From Alphaproteobacteria bacterium (GTDB lineage: Bacteria > Pseudomonadota > Alphaproteobacteria > Rhizobiales > Xanthobacteraceae): a DNA stretch of 5,352 bases. Below the pieces are notes generated by a model, which was not told where the DNA came from, did no database searches, and was given only the letters and a program-made list of their open reading frames with translations. Where the stretch lies: NCBI GenBank assembly GCA_005884855.1, contig VAZS01000150.1:1-5352 (forward strand). The letters run 5' to 3'. Positions 1 to 5,237 of this stretch are shown here, piece by piece. The position numbers and the translations under genes were made by a program. Numbering within the stretch: the first letter of the stretch is position 1; every line of letters begins with the position of its first letter.

Positions 1-67
1 GCGTTCGATATCTATTCGGATCCCGGGTCGTCAACGAGCGCACGAATCTCTCATGCTGTTACCTGAC

Positions 68-94
68 CCCGTGGCCGTCGCAATCGGTCACGGG
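68..94 (+). terminator. Strong hairpin, possible terminator of an upstream gene
   Basis: Positions 68-77 pair with 85-94 to form a 10-bp stem, CCCGTG then G then CCG against CGG, T, CACGGG. The only imperfection is one G-U pair, and the loop is the seven bases at 78-84. The hairpin starts two bases after an in-frame TGA at 64-66, where a terminator or mRNA-stabilising 3' structure would sit. No T-run follows it on either strand, so it is not a canonical intrinsic terminator. It could instead be a binding site or a chance GC-rich hairpin. Confidence 0.35.
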
Positions 95-190
95 CTCAGA
101 CGCAAATAGGCATGGTGCATCCCCGCGTGGCCGCCTGCCTAGATATGTGGTTTGATGCCGCAACATTTGTTCTGCTTTGATTTTGATGCG

Positions 191-197
191 GGAGAGG
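191..197 (+). promoter_or_regulatory. Ribosome binding site that selects the TTG start at 201
   Basis: GGAGAGG lies at 191-197; its GGAG core ends six bases before the TTG at 201. The in-frame alternatives upstream, TTG at 177 and ATG at 186, have no purine-rich element at the right distance. The site therefore favours TTG 201 as the start of the TPR gene. The ATG at 186 remains an alternative that would add five residues. Confidence 0.6.
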
Positions 198-200
198 CAC

Positions 201-1526
201 TTGAATCGGGATAGCTATGGTCTTCCGCTTACCACCGGATCGGATAGCGCGGCAGCGTTTTACCGCGACGGTGTTGAACTGCTGCTTTCCGCCTGGTGCG
301 GCAGCGAGCAAGCTTTCGATAAAGCAATCAGCGAAGACCCCGGCTTCGCGCTTGCGCACATCGCGCGAGCGCGCGTCCATCAACTGCACATGGAGATCGC
401 CGAAGCGCGGACCATGGCAGCGCTGGCGCGTGAGTTGGCAACTATCGCAACCAGACGGGAACGCCAGCACGTCGCAATCCTTGCGGCAGCGATCGAGGGC
501 AAACCCAAGGACGCATTGACAGGCGCCGAGCAGCATCTCGACGAATTTCCGTGTGACGCACTCGTGTTCGGACTCTTGCTTGGCGCTTTCGGGCTTTATG
601 CGTTCTCGGGACGCGCCGATCACGACGCGGCGCGTCTTGCAATTTGCGAGCGTCATGCCCGGCATTATGGCGAGGATTGGTGGTTCCTGACCTATCTGGG
701 CTGGTCACACACCGAGGCCGGAAATGTACGTGCCGGTCGGACAATCACGGAACGGGCGATCGCGATCAGACCTCAAAACGGAAACGCCGCGCACGCCCTG
801 TCCCATGCGCATTTCGAGCAAGGCGACGCGTTGGCAGGCGATGCGTTTCTTTCGGAATGGCTGCTGGCGCACGATGGCAAGAGCTATTTACAGGGACATC
901 TTTCCTGGCACGTTGCCTTGGTAGCAGTCGAAAGCGGTGATGCCGATCGCGCGCTAAAAACATACAATGAACGCATCCGACCGTCAGAAGCCCGATATCC
1001 GCCACTGAATGTCTTCACCGACTGCGCCTCGCTGCTGTGGCGGCTCACACTGAGCGACAAAACGGTTCCGGCTTCGCAATGGAATGAAGCAGCCGAATAT
1101 GGAAACCGATTCTTCCCGCGGGCGGGGGCACACTTCGCCGATCTCCATCATGCTCTGGTCGCGGCGGCAACGGACAGCGATTCGCTGGAGACAAGATTGG
1201 CGGAGCTGGAATCGCTTGAGGCTCGTGGCAGTCTGGCGCCGGGTTCGTCCGCAATCGATCTTTGCCGCGGCGCCAAGGCATTTGCCCAGCGCGATTATGA
1301 CAAGGCCGCCGACCTGCTTGAGGCTGCCATGCCTGCCGTTGTGCAGATCGGGGGCAGCCATGCCCAGCGCGAGCTATGGGAAGATACGCTGATCGTTGCT
1401 TGTCTTCGAAGCGGCCGTAACCATAAGGCCGCCAAGCTCATCTCGGCTCGTTTGCAGCGCCGGCCCTCGCGCCGCGATCAGGCATGGTTGCGGCGAGCCG
1501 AGATGGCAGCAGACAAGCCGTCCTAG
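201..1526 (+). CDS. TTC38/StaR-type tetratricopeptide repeat protein
   Basis: This encodes a 441-residue cytoplasmic protein with no signal peptide or membrane segment. It resembles the TTC38 (StaR-like) family, helical-repeat proteins found in bacteria and animals whose molecular role is poorly defined. Family-like features are visible in order: the N-terminal YGLPLTTGSDSAAAFYRDGV (about 6-25), EDPGFALAHIARA (45-57), RRERQHVAIL (85-94) followed by a G-K helix pair, GWSHTEAGN (167-175), AIRPQNGNAAHALSHAHFEQG (188-208), LQGHLSWHVALVAVESGD (230-247), FTDCASLLWRL (272-282) and HFADLHHALVA (311-321). The histidines in the HALSHAH and GHLSWH blocks are the most family-like positions. A further TPR-like helix pair lies near 355-380. 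Length fits the family, which is usually about 430-470 residues. The start is set by GGAGAGG six bases before TTG 201. The gene appears monocistronic, because a separate promoter-like region lies between it and the next gene. The family assignment is fairly sure; the cellular role is unknown. Confidence 0.85.
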   Translation: MNRDSYGLPLTTGSDSAAAFYRDGVELLLSAWCGSEQAFDKAISEDPGFALAHIARARVHQLHMEIAEARTMAALARELATIATRRERQHVAILAAAIEGKPKDALTGAEQHLDEFPCDALVFGLLLGAFGLYAFSGRADHDAARLAICERHARHYGEDWWFLTYLGWSHTEAGNVRAGRTITERAIAIRPQNGNAAHALSHAHFEQGDALAGDAFLSEWLLAHDGKSYLQGHLSWHVALVAVESGDADRALKTYNERIRPSEARYPPLNVFTDCASLLWRLTLSDKTVPASQWNEAAEYGNRFFPRAGAHFADLHHALVAAATDSDSLETRLAELESLEARGSLAPGSSAIDLCRGAKAFAQRDYDKAADLLEAAMPAVVQIGGSHAQRELWEDTLIVACLRSGRNHKAAKLISARLQRRPSRRDQAWLRRAEMAADKPS

Positions 1527-1569
1527 CGCCGGCGGCAGGTACGACGCGATCAACTTCACCTTTCCGCGA

Positions 1570-1589
1570 GATGTGAAGCCGTTCACATC
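1570..1589. promoter_or_regulatory. CRP/FNR-type operator dyad
   Basis: A perfect inverted repeat is present: GATGTGAA (1570-1577), a four-base spacer GCCG, then TTCACATC (1582-1589). It contains TGTGA-N6-TCACA, the half-site pattern and spacing bound by CRP-type regulators. The dyad centre (1579.5) is about 41.5 bases before the start expected from the TACATT -10 element at 1609-1614, the standard class II activator position. Which regulator of this large family would bind cannot be told from the site. The dyad could also fold as an 8-bp hairpin after the TPR gene, but no T-run follows, so a terminator is less likely. Confidence 0.6.
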
Positions 1590-1608
1590 CGAAATAGCCG
1601 CAATCCAC

Positions 1609-1614
1609 TACATT
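1609..1614 (+). promoter_or_regulatory. Putative -10 element for the small membrane protein gene
   Basis: TACATT matches the sigma-70 -10 consensus at four of six positions. It predicts a start near 1621 and a leader of about 24 bases that consists essentially of the ribosome binding site. No good -35 hexamer lies at the normal distance, which fits a promoter that depends on an activator bound at 1570-1589. The assignment rests largely on this spacing. Confidence 0.4.
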
Positions 1615-1633
1615 GACCGCCAAAGCCTGTCTC

Positions 1634-1639
1634 AGGAGG
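1634..1639 (+). promoter_or_regulatory. Consensus ribosome binding site for the gene at 1645
   Basis: AGGAGG, a full Shine-Dalgarno match, ends five bases before ATG 1645. It selects this start over the longer in-frame extension upstream, which would overlap the TPR gene and run through the operator. It is the strongest ribosome binding site in the window and supports 1645-1905 being a real gene despite its small size. Confidence 0.75.
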
Positions 1640-1644
1640 CATTT

Positions 1645-1905
1645 ATGTCGTCACCTCGCAACCAGCACCCGGAAACGCGCGGCATCGATTGGGTAGCGAT
1701 CGAACGGATTTTTGTCTTGCAGGTGCTGGCGCTGCTGGCGTTGGCGGGCGCCTTCATCGGTTACGTGAATTGGTCATCCCAGATCGCATTCGCGGAATTC
1801 TCAGCCGCAAGCAATCGGGCGGCGCTCGAATCCAAAGCTCACCCGGGATCCGCGCCGGCGGTTCAGGCCGAAAAGCGCCAGGTGCCGGGTGCCGGCAGCA
1901 CCTGA
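1645..1905 (+). CDS. Small single-pass inner-membrane protein of unknown function
   Basis: This encodes 86 residues that I do not recognise as a named family. Residues 1-20 are polar. Residues about 22-42 (IFVLQVLALLALAGAFIGYVN) form one strong hydrophobic helix. A tail of about 43 residues follows, rich in Ala, Ser, Gln and Lys and probably disordered. The N-terminal part carries both acidic and basic residues (R5, H8, E10, R12, D15, E20, R21), so the positive-inside rule gives no firm orientation; N-in with an exported tail is the simplest reading. It lacks a lipobox and a clear signal peptidase site, so it is more likely an anchor than a secreted protein. Support for a real gene comes from the AGGAGG site, the promoter-like region with a CRP-type dyad, and the TGA that ends it just before the convergent inverted repeat. 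It could be an accessory subunit of a membrane complex, but nothing here shows which. Confidence 0.7.
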   Translation: MSSPRNQHPETRGIDWVAIERIFVLQVLALLALAGAFIGYVNWSSQIAFAEFSAASNRAALESKAHPGSAPAVQAEKRQVPGAGST

Positions 1906-1923
1906 GGAGCAACGAAAAGGAAG

Positions 1924-1986
1924 GCGCTTGCACTGATTCCAGCCAAAAGCGGCCGCGCCCCTTGCGAAACGGGTTCGTGCAAGCGC
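1924..1986. terminator. Long-loop inverted repeat between convergent genes, possible bidirectional terminator
   Basis: GCGCTTGCAC (1924-1933) is the exact reverse complement of GTGCAAGCGC (1977-1986), with a 43-base loop. The loop is GC-rich and includes an 8-bp palindrome, GCGGCCGC. The repeat lies in the 91-base gap between the stop codons of two convergent genes (1905 and 1997), where a shared terminator is expected. There is no T-run on either side, so intrinsic termination would be atypical. Rho-dependent ending, or a role as an mRNA 3' stabiliser, is equally possible. Confidence 0.4.
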
Positions 1987-2006
1987 TACTTGGAAGCTAC
2001 TTGGAA
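1985..2006. repeat. 11-bp tandem duplication over a stop codon
   Basis: GCTACTTGGAA occurs twice back to back, at 1985-1995 and 1996-2006. On the minus strand the second copy encodes the end of the deacetylase (Ser-Lys-stop, with the TAG at 1999-1997), and the first copy repeats the same bases just beyond the stop. It looks like a recent replication-slippage duplication. The coding sequence is not disrupted. Confidence 0.75.
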
Positions 2007-3013
2007 ACCGTCTGCACCACGCTGCCCACGCTCCGCGCACTGGCGACCGGCAGCTTGATCTCTCTCATCAGGGCCTCGTCATAGCCGGGCAACGTCTGTA
2101 GCGGCGCCTTGGACCTCATCTGCACGACCTTGTAGCCCCCTGCTTTCAGCCGCTGCAGCAGAGCGGGCAGCGCTTGCGCGGTATGCTTCTGGAAATCATG
2201 CATCAGGATGATGCCCTTGCCCTGCTTGTCGAGCTTGGTCATCACGGTGTTGACGATTTGCGCGGCGTCCTTTGCCCTGAAGTCAAAGGAATCGAGGTCG
2301 CAGGAAAATATCGCGATGTTTCGCGTGCCGAGATAAGCCATCGCCGACGGGCCATGCTGCAATTCCGGGAAACGAAAGAACGGGGCGGGGGCGGCACCCA
2401 ACGCCAGCTTGACGGCGCTGTAGCCTTTTTCGATCTCGTCCCTGGCGAGTTGATCCGTCGTCTTCTTGCTATTGAGGTTGGCATGCGACCAGGTGTGGGC
2501 GCCAACCGTATGCCCGGCAGCCGCCACCTGCCTGAGGATCTCCGGATGATAAGTGGCGTGTTTGCCGATCGGAAAAAACACCGCCTTGGTGCATTCGTCC
2601 GCGAGCGCCTTGAGCACTGCCGGGGTATGGCCCGGCCACGGGCCATCGTCGAATGTCAGCACGACTTCCCGGTCGGCGAGAAAGTCGAGCTGCTTGAAAT
2701 GCTGGAAGCCGAAAGCGGGTCCGCCCGTGGTGTCCACTGCCACCACGCGGCTGACGCCAAGCGCATCCAGCCTGGCGCATGCGCTGTCCGGGGCCGGAGG
2801 AGACAAAGGCCTGTCCGGGATCGCCCCGGTGACCTCGACATCTTCGCGCGCAAATACCGGCCTGGCTGATGGGGGAACCCGCTCGGCCGATGCGGCACCA
2901 ACGGTGTTGGCGACGGTCAGTTCGCCGCGCGGGGAAGATGTCCAGAACCAGACGGCTGATATGAGCAGCGCCGCCACAACGCTCGCGAGCATCAGTGCTA
3001 AGGCATTACGCAT
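1997..3013 (-). CDS. Membrane-anchored polysaccharide deacetylase, NodB-fold (CE4 type)
   Basis: This encodes a 338-residue protein predicted to remove acetyl groups from an N- or O-acetylated glycan outside the inner membrane; the substrate is unknown. Residues 1-25 form an uncleaved-looking hydrophobic anchor. A proline-rich linker (about 45-75) follows, then the NodB domain from about residue 115. CE4 motifs are visible: TFDDGP (120-125; D122 the expected base, D123 a metal ligand), HTWSH (173-177; both histidines metal ligands), RFPEL (214-218) where RPPYG is usual, DLDSFDF (239-245) and ILMHD (269-273; H272 the expected catalytic histidine). The metal triad and catalytic residues are intact, so the enzyme is probably active. 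The altered third motif suggests a subgroup with its own substrate preference. ATG 3013 is chosen because GGAAAG precedes it by seven bases; a TTG at 3028 would add five residues but has a weaker site. It is divergent from the four-cysteine gene and convergent with the small membrane protein gene. Family assignment is secure. Confidence 0.93.
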   Translation of the reverse strand: MRNALALMLASVVAALLISAVWFWTSSPRGELTVANTVGAASAERVPPSARPVFAREDVEVTGAIPDRPLSPPAPDSACARLDALGVSRVVAVDTTGGPAFGFQHFKQLDFLADREVVLTFDDGPWPGHTPAVLKALADECTKAVFFPIGKHATYHPEILRQVAAAGHTVGAHTWSHANLNSKKTTDQLARDEIEKGYSAVKLALGAAPAPFFRFPELQHGPSAMAYLGTRNIAIFSCDLDSFDFRAKDAAQIVNTVMTKLDKQGKGIILMHDFQKHTAQALPALLQRLKAGGYKVVQMRSKAPLQTLPGYDEALMREIKLPVASARSVGSVVQTVSK

Positions 3014-3047
3014 GGTTCCACTTTCCAAAACCTGGCGTTCTCGTCAG

Positions 3048-3059
3048 CTCATTAATGAG
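3048..3059. promoter_or_regulatory. 12-bp perfect palindrome upstream of the deacetylase, putative operator
   Basis: CTCATTAATGAG is a perfect 12-bp palindrome, 34-46 bases upstream of the deacetylase ATG. Part of the pattern repeats outside it: TTCTC at 3039-3043 is the reverse complement of GAGAA at 3057-3061. An AT-rich palindrome at this distance in a GC-rich genome suggests an operator or promoter core. I could not place a convincing -35/-10 pair, and no regulator family is identified. Confidence 0.4.
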
Positions 3060-3118
3060 AAATAGATGTTAACACCCAGACAACGCGGCCCTCTCCGGCA
3101 GGACAAATCTCGAGCCGG

Positions 3119-3139
3119 CGGTGGGTTCGATCCCAACCG
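3119..3139. other. Hairpin resembling a tRNA T-arm
   Basis: CGGT-GGG (3119-3125) pairs with CCC-ACCG (3132-3134 and 3136-3139), leaving a bulged A at 3135 and a six-base loop. Read another way, bases 3121-3137 form a T-arm-like unit: a five-base stem with one mismatch around the loop TTCGATC, containing the T-arm motif GGTTCGATCCC. No acceptor, D-arm or anticodon arm can be assembled upstream, so this is not a functional tRNA. It could be a tRNA remnant, a leader structure of a divergent transcript, or coincidence. Confidence 0.4.
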
Positions 3140-3192
3140 AGTAGTTAGCCTCACAATGGCTGGAGCGGACCGAGCCCGGCGCATTGCCGCAC

Positions 3193-3236
3193 TTTGGCCA
3201 AAATGCGTTGCCGACCGGCTTTGCGCGGATTAGAAC
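3193..3236 (+). promoter_or_regulatory. Putative promoter with adjacent palindrome for the four-cysteine gene
   Basis: TTGCCG (3208-3213, four of six to -35 consensus) and TAGAAC (3231-3236, four of six to -10) are 17 bases apart. They predict a start near 3243 and a leader of about 24 bases. A perfect 10-bp palindrome, TTTGGCCAAA (3193-3202), sits just upstream of the -35, nested inside a CGCATT/AATGCG inverted repeat (3180-3185 and 3202-3207). This could be a regulator site. Both hexamers are imperfect, so the call is tentative. Confidence 0.35.
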
Positions 3237-3266
3237 GCCTGAAGATGAAAGGTAAGGCGTAACGTC

Positions 3267-3491
3267 ATGGCCAAAATTTTTTTCATTATTCCGCTCGTTG
3301 TAACGGCATCAGCCGCGTCAGGCGCACTAGCCCAGCAGAAGCAGGAGCACGATGCCTGCGCGCGCGATGTCTCGCGGCTTTGCCGCGCCCACATGAATGA
3401 GGGCGACCAGATCGTTCTGGCATGCCTGAAGCAAAACCGTGCCCGGCTCAGCAAAGCCTGCCTGAAAGTTCTGAGCGAGCACGGGCAGTAA
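3267..3491 (+). CDS. Small exported four-cysteine protein (Cys-rich repeat type)
   Basis: This encodes 74 residues. Residues 1-22 are a typical Sec signal peptide: Lys3, a hydrophobic core FFIIPLVVTASA, and a likely signal peptidase site after ALA at 20-22. The mature part of about 52 residues carries four cysteines at C31, C39, C53 and C65 in the pattern C-x7-C-x13-C-x11-C. Blocks DVSRLC and VLACLKQNRARLSKACL resemble the Cys-rich repeat known from Golgi apparatus protein 1 (the Cys_rich_FGFR family), of which short periplasmic versions are common in proteobacteria. The four cysteines probably form two disulfides in the periplasm. No catalytic residues are evident and the function is unknown. 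TAAGG at 3253-3257 precedes the ATG by nine bases. It is divergent from the deacetylase and converges on the exporter gene with a 60-base gap. Only one repeat is present, so it is a minimal member. Confidence 0.82.
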   Translation: MAKIFFIIPLVVTASAASGALAQQKQEHDACARDVSRLCRAHMNEGDQIVLACLKQNRARLSKACLKVLSEHGQ

Positions 3492-3507
3492 TGACTATCG
3501 CCATTTG

Positions 3508-3532
3508 GCCGAGTTGCAATTTGCACATCGGC
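3508..3532. terminator. Candidate hairpin between convergent genes
   Basis: GCCGA (3508-3512) pairs with TCGGC (3528-3532). Inside, after a two-by-two mismatch, TGC pairs with GCA around a five-base loop. It lies in the 60-base gap between the stop of the four-cysteine gene and that of the exporter. No T-run follows on either strand, so it is a weak terminator candidate, supported mainly by position. Confidence 0.3.
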
Positions 3533-3551
3533 GAATGACGATCTCGATCAA

Positions 3552-5237
3552 CTAGGTGCTGCTGCCGGCGGCAGTCGCGACCGGCAGTACCTCGTTGGCG
3601 GCCCGGTCCGGCGTATCTTCCTTCCAGCGCACCGATCCGAACGGCCGCTCGAGCATGCGGCGGACGCGCACTGGATCGGGGCCGAGATGAAAATCCATCG
3701 CGCGCTGATGCAGCGCGCGCTCGGATTGCGTCGACCGGTTGCGCTGGCGCAAATAGTCGAACCAGGTCGGACAATGATAGCGCTCGGTCCACAGTTCAGG
3801 ATCGGCGATGTCGCGCGCGATCGACCAACCATAGGCGCCGTTGCGTTGCCGGCTGAGTTGCACTTCCTGCATGACGTTGTGGAAGGCGCGGGCGCTTTCC
3901 TGGTCGACCCGGTATTCAATCTCGACCACCAGCGGCCCGCTACGTCCGGTGAGTGGAAGCCGCACCTCGGGATCGGCCAGCACCTCGGCATCTTCGTTGC
4001 GGGCGCCGACCCGCGGCATTCCGAGCCAAAGGCCTAGTATCGGCGACACCAGCATCAGCGCGGCCGAAACCAGTAGCGCGGTCTCCACCCCGGCAGCGTC
4101 GGTCAGCCGTCCCCACCCCCAGCTTCCGATCGCAATGCCGCCGGCAATGGAGGCCTGGAACGCGGCCAGCGAGCGACCCGCGACCCAGCGCGGCGCGGAA
4201 AGCTGCACACCGATGTTGAATAAGGCGACCGCCAGCATCCACACCGCGCCGGCAACCACCAGCGCCGCCGCGGTCAGGACCGGCTGCCGGCTCAACGCCA
4301 CCGCCGCAATCGCCCCGCCCATGGCCAAGGCGCAGGCTCGGACCGCCGCCTCCCCGCTCATTCGGCGGCGCACTTCGGTGATGTTGAGAGCGCCGATCAC
4401 CGCGCCCATGCCGAATGCGCCGAGCATGATGCCGTAGGTTTGTGCGCCGCCGTGCAGGAGATCGCGCGCCACCAGCGGCATCAGCGCCGATACCGAACCG
4501 CCGATCACGCCCGTTATCAGCGTCCTCGCCAGCACGATGCGGATCGAGGGCGAGTTGGCGATATAGCGCACGCCGGACACGATGGCGCGGTTGAGGCGCT
4601 CGCGCGGCAGCCGCGACGGTTCGCTGGTGCGCCTCCATAGAAACAGTACGATCAATAGCGGGATGTAGAGCACCGCATTCGCCGCAAAGGCCGCGACCGC
4701 GCCCGCGGTGGCCACGACGATGCCGCCGATGGCGGGACCGAAACTTCGCGCAATGTTGTAGCTGATGCCGTTCAGCGCGACCGCGGACGGCAATGTTTCC
4801 GGCGGCACCTGCTCGCTGACGGACGCCTGCCAAGCCGGTCCGAACAGCGCCATGCCGCTGCCCACAATGAAGCAGAATGCCAGCAGGATTTCCGGCGTGA
4901 GGCGGCCAAGCCAAGCCAGCACGGTGAGCGCCGTGGCCCCCGCAAGCGCGATCGACAGCGAGACCAGCGCCACGATTCGCCGGTCATACATATCGGCGAT
5001 GGCGCCAGCCGGCATCGCGATCAACATGACCGGCAGCATCAAAGCGGTCTGGACCAGCGCGACCTTGTCGGCCGACGGCGTCATTTGCGTCATCGCCCAG
5101 GCGGCGCCGACCGCCTGAATCAAAAGCCCTAGGTTGGAGAGCAGGCTCGCCAACCAGATTCGACGAAACGCGGAGTGCCGCAACGGAGCAGCAACGCCAT
5201 CGGCGGCAAACATCGGACGTTTCGCCTGATCAGTCAT
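3552..5237 (-). CDS. MFS_3 (EntS-like) exporter with C-terminal soluble domain
   Basis: This encodes a 561-residue inner-membrane transporter of the MFS_3 branch (transmembrane secretion effector, related to the enterobactin exporter EntS). It probably uses the proton gradient to export a small molecule; the substrate cannot be read from the sequence. The membrane part spans about residues 25-407 and fits 10 to 12 helices. The MFS motif between helices 2 and 3 is clear: AGAIADMYDRR at 77-87. The branch-typical ALNGISYNIARSFGPAIGG lies at 154-172. After a charged linker (410-433) comes a soluble domain at about 434-535 (VVEIEYRVD, then RQRNGAYGW, then LWTERYHCPTWFDYLRQ). This looks like the dimeric alpha/beta barrel tail often seen in MFS_3 members, so total length is normal. 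The start is ATG 5237 with GGAA (5247-5244) six bases before it. A minus-strand frame upstream ends in an ATGA overlap with this start, which would fit an operon. No siderophore or biosynthesis gene is in view. Confidence 0.9.
   Translation of the reverse strand: MTDQAKRPMFAADGVAAPLRHSAFRRIWLASLLSNLGLLIQAVGAAWAMTQMTPSADKVALVQTALMLPVMLIAMPAGAIADMYDRRIVALVSLSIALAGATALTVLAWLGRLTPEILLAFCFIVGSGMALFGPAWQASVSEQVPPETLPSAVALNGISYNIARSFGPAIGGIVVATAGAVAAFAANAVLYIPLLIVLFLWRRTSEPSRLPRERLNRAIVSGVRYIANSPSIRIVLARTLITGVIGGSVSALMPLVARDLLHGGAQTYGIMLGAFGMGAVIGALNITEVRRRMSGEAAVRACALAMGGAIAAVALSRQPVLTAAALVVAGAVWMLAVALFNIGVQLSAPRWVAGRSLAAFQASIAGGIAIGSWGWGRLTDAAGVETALLVSAALMLVSPILGLWLGMPRVGARNEDAEVLADPEVRLPLTGRSGPLVVEIEYRVDQESARAFHNVMQEVQLSRQRNGAYGWSIARDIADPELWTERYHCPTWFDYLRQRNRSTQSERALHQRAMDFHLGPDPVRVRRMLERPFGSVRWKEDTPDRAANEVLPVATAAGSST

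Larger units (their letters stand above)
1..200. other. 5' flank without a convincing gene
   Basis: No convincing gene is visible here. The first plus-strand frame is open from position 1 to a TGA at 64-66 and would give only 21 residues (AFDIYSDPGSSTSARISHAV then T). This could be the C-terminal tail of a gene that starts before the window, and a strong hairpin follows it two bases later. The fragment is too short to recognise. The other plus frames also stay open for 35 to 50 codons, so openness alone proves nothing. Positions 95-200 form the leader of the TPR gene; I see no clear -35/-10 pair there. Confidence 0.3.

Noticed and set aside
96..665. A 189-codon open frame on the minus strand inside the TPR gene
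   Set aside because: It is antisense to a gene with clear family motifs, its product is a cysteine- and arginine-rich low-similarity string, and no ribosome binding site or promoter supports it.
1396..1644. An N-terminal extension of the small membrane protein
   Set aside because: It would overlap the end of the TPR gene and pass through the operator-like dyad; the consensus AGGAGG before ATG 1645 marks the true start.
2174..2869. A 231-codon plus-strand frame opposite the deacetylase
   Set aside because: It is the mirror of a gene whose catalytic motifs are intact; long antisense frames are common in GC-rich DNA.
3060..3145. A complete tRNA gene around the T-arm-like hairpin
   Set aside because: No 5' acceptor strand pairs with the bases after the T-arm, and D and anticodon arms cannot be drawn at the right distances.
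3940..4914. A 324-codon minus-strand frame overlapping the exporter
   Set aside because: It lies in another frame of the exporter gene on the same strand and yields an arginine/glycine/histidine-rich product typical of an out-of-frame reading.
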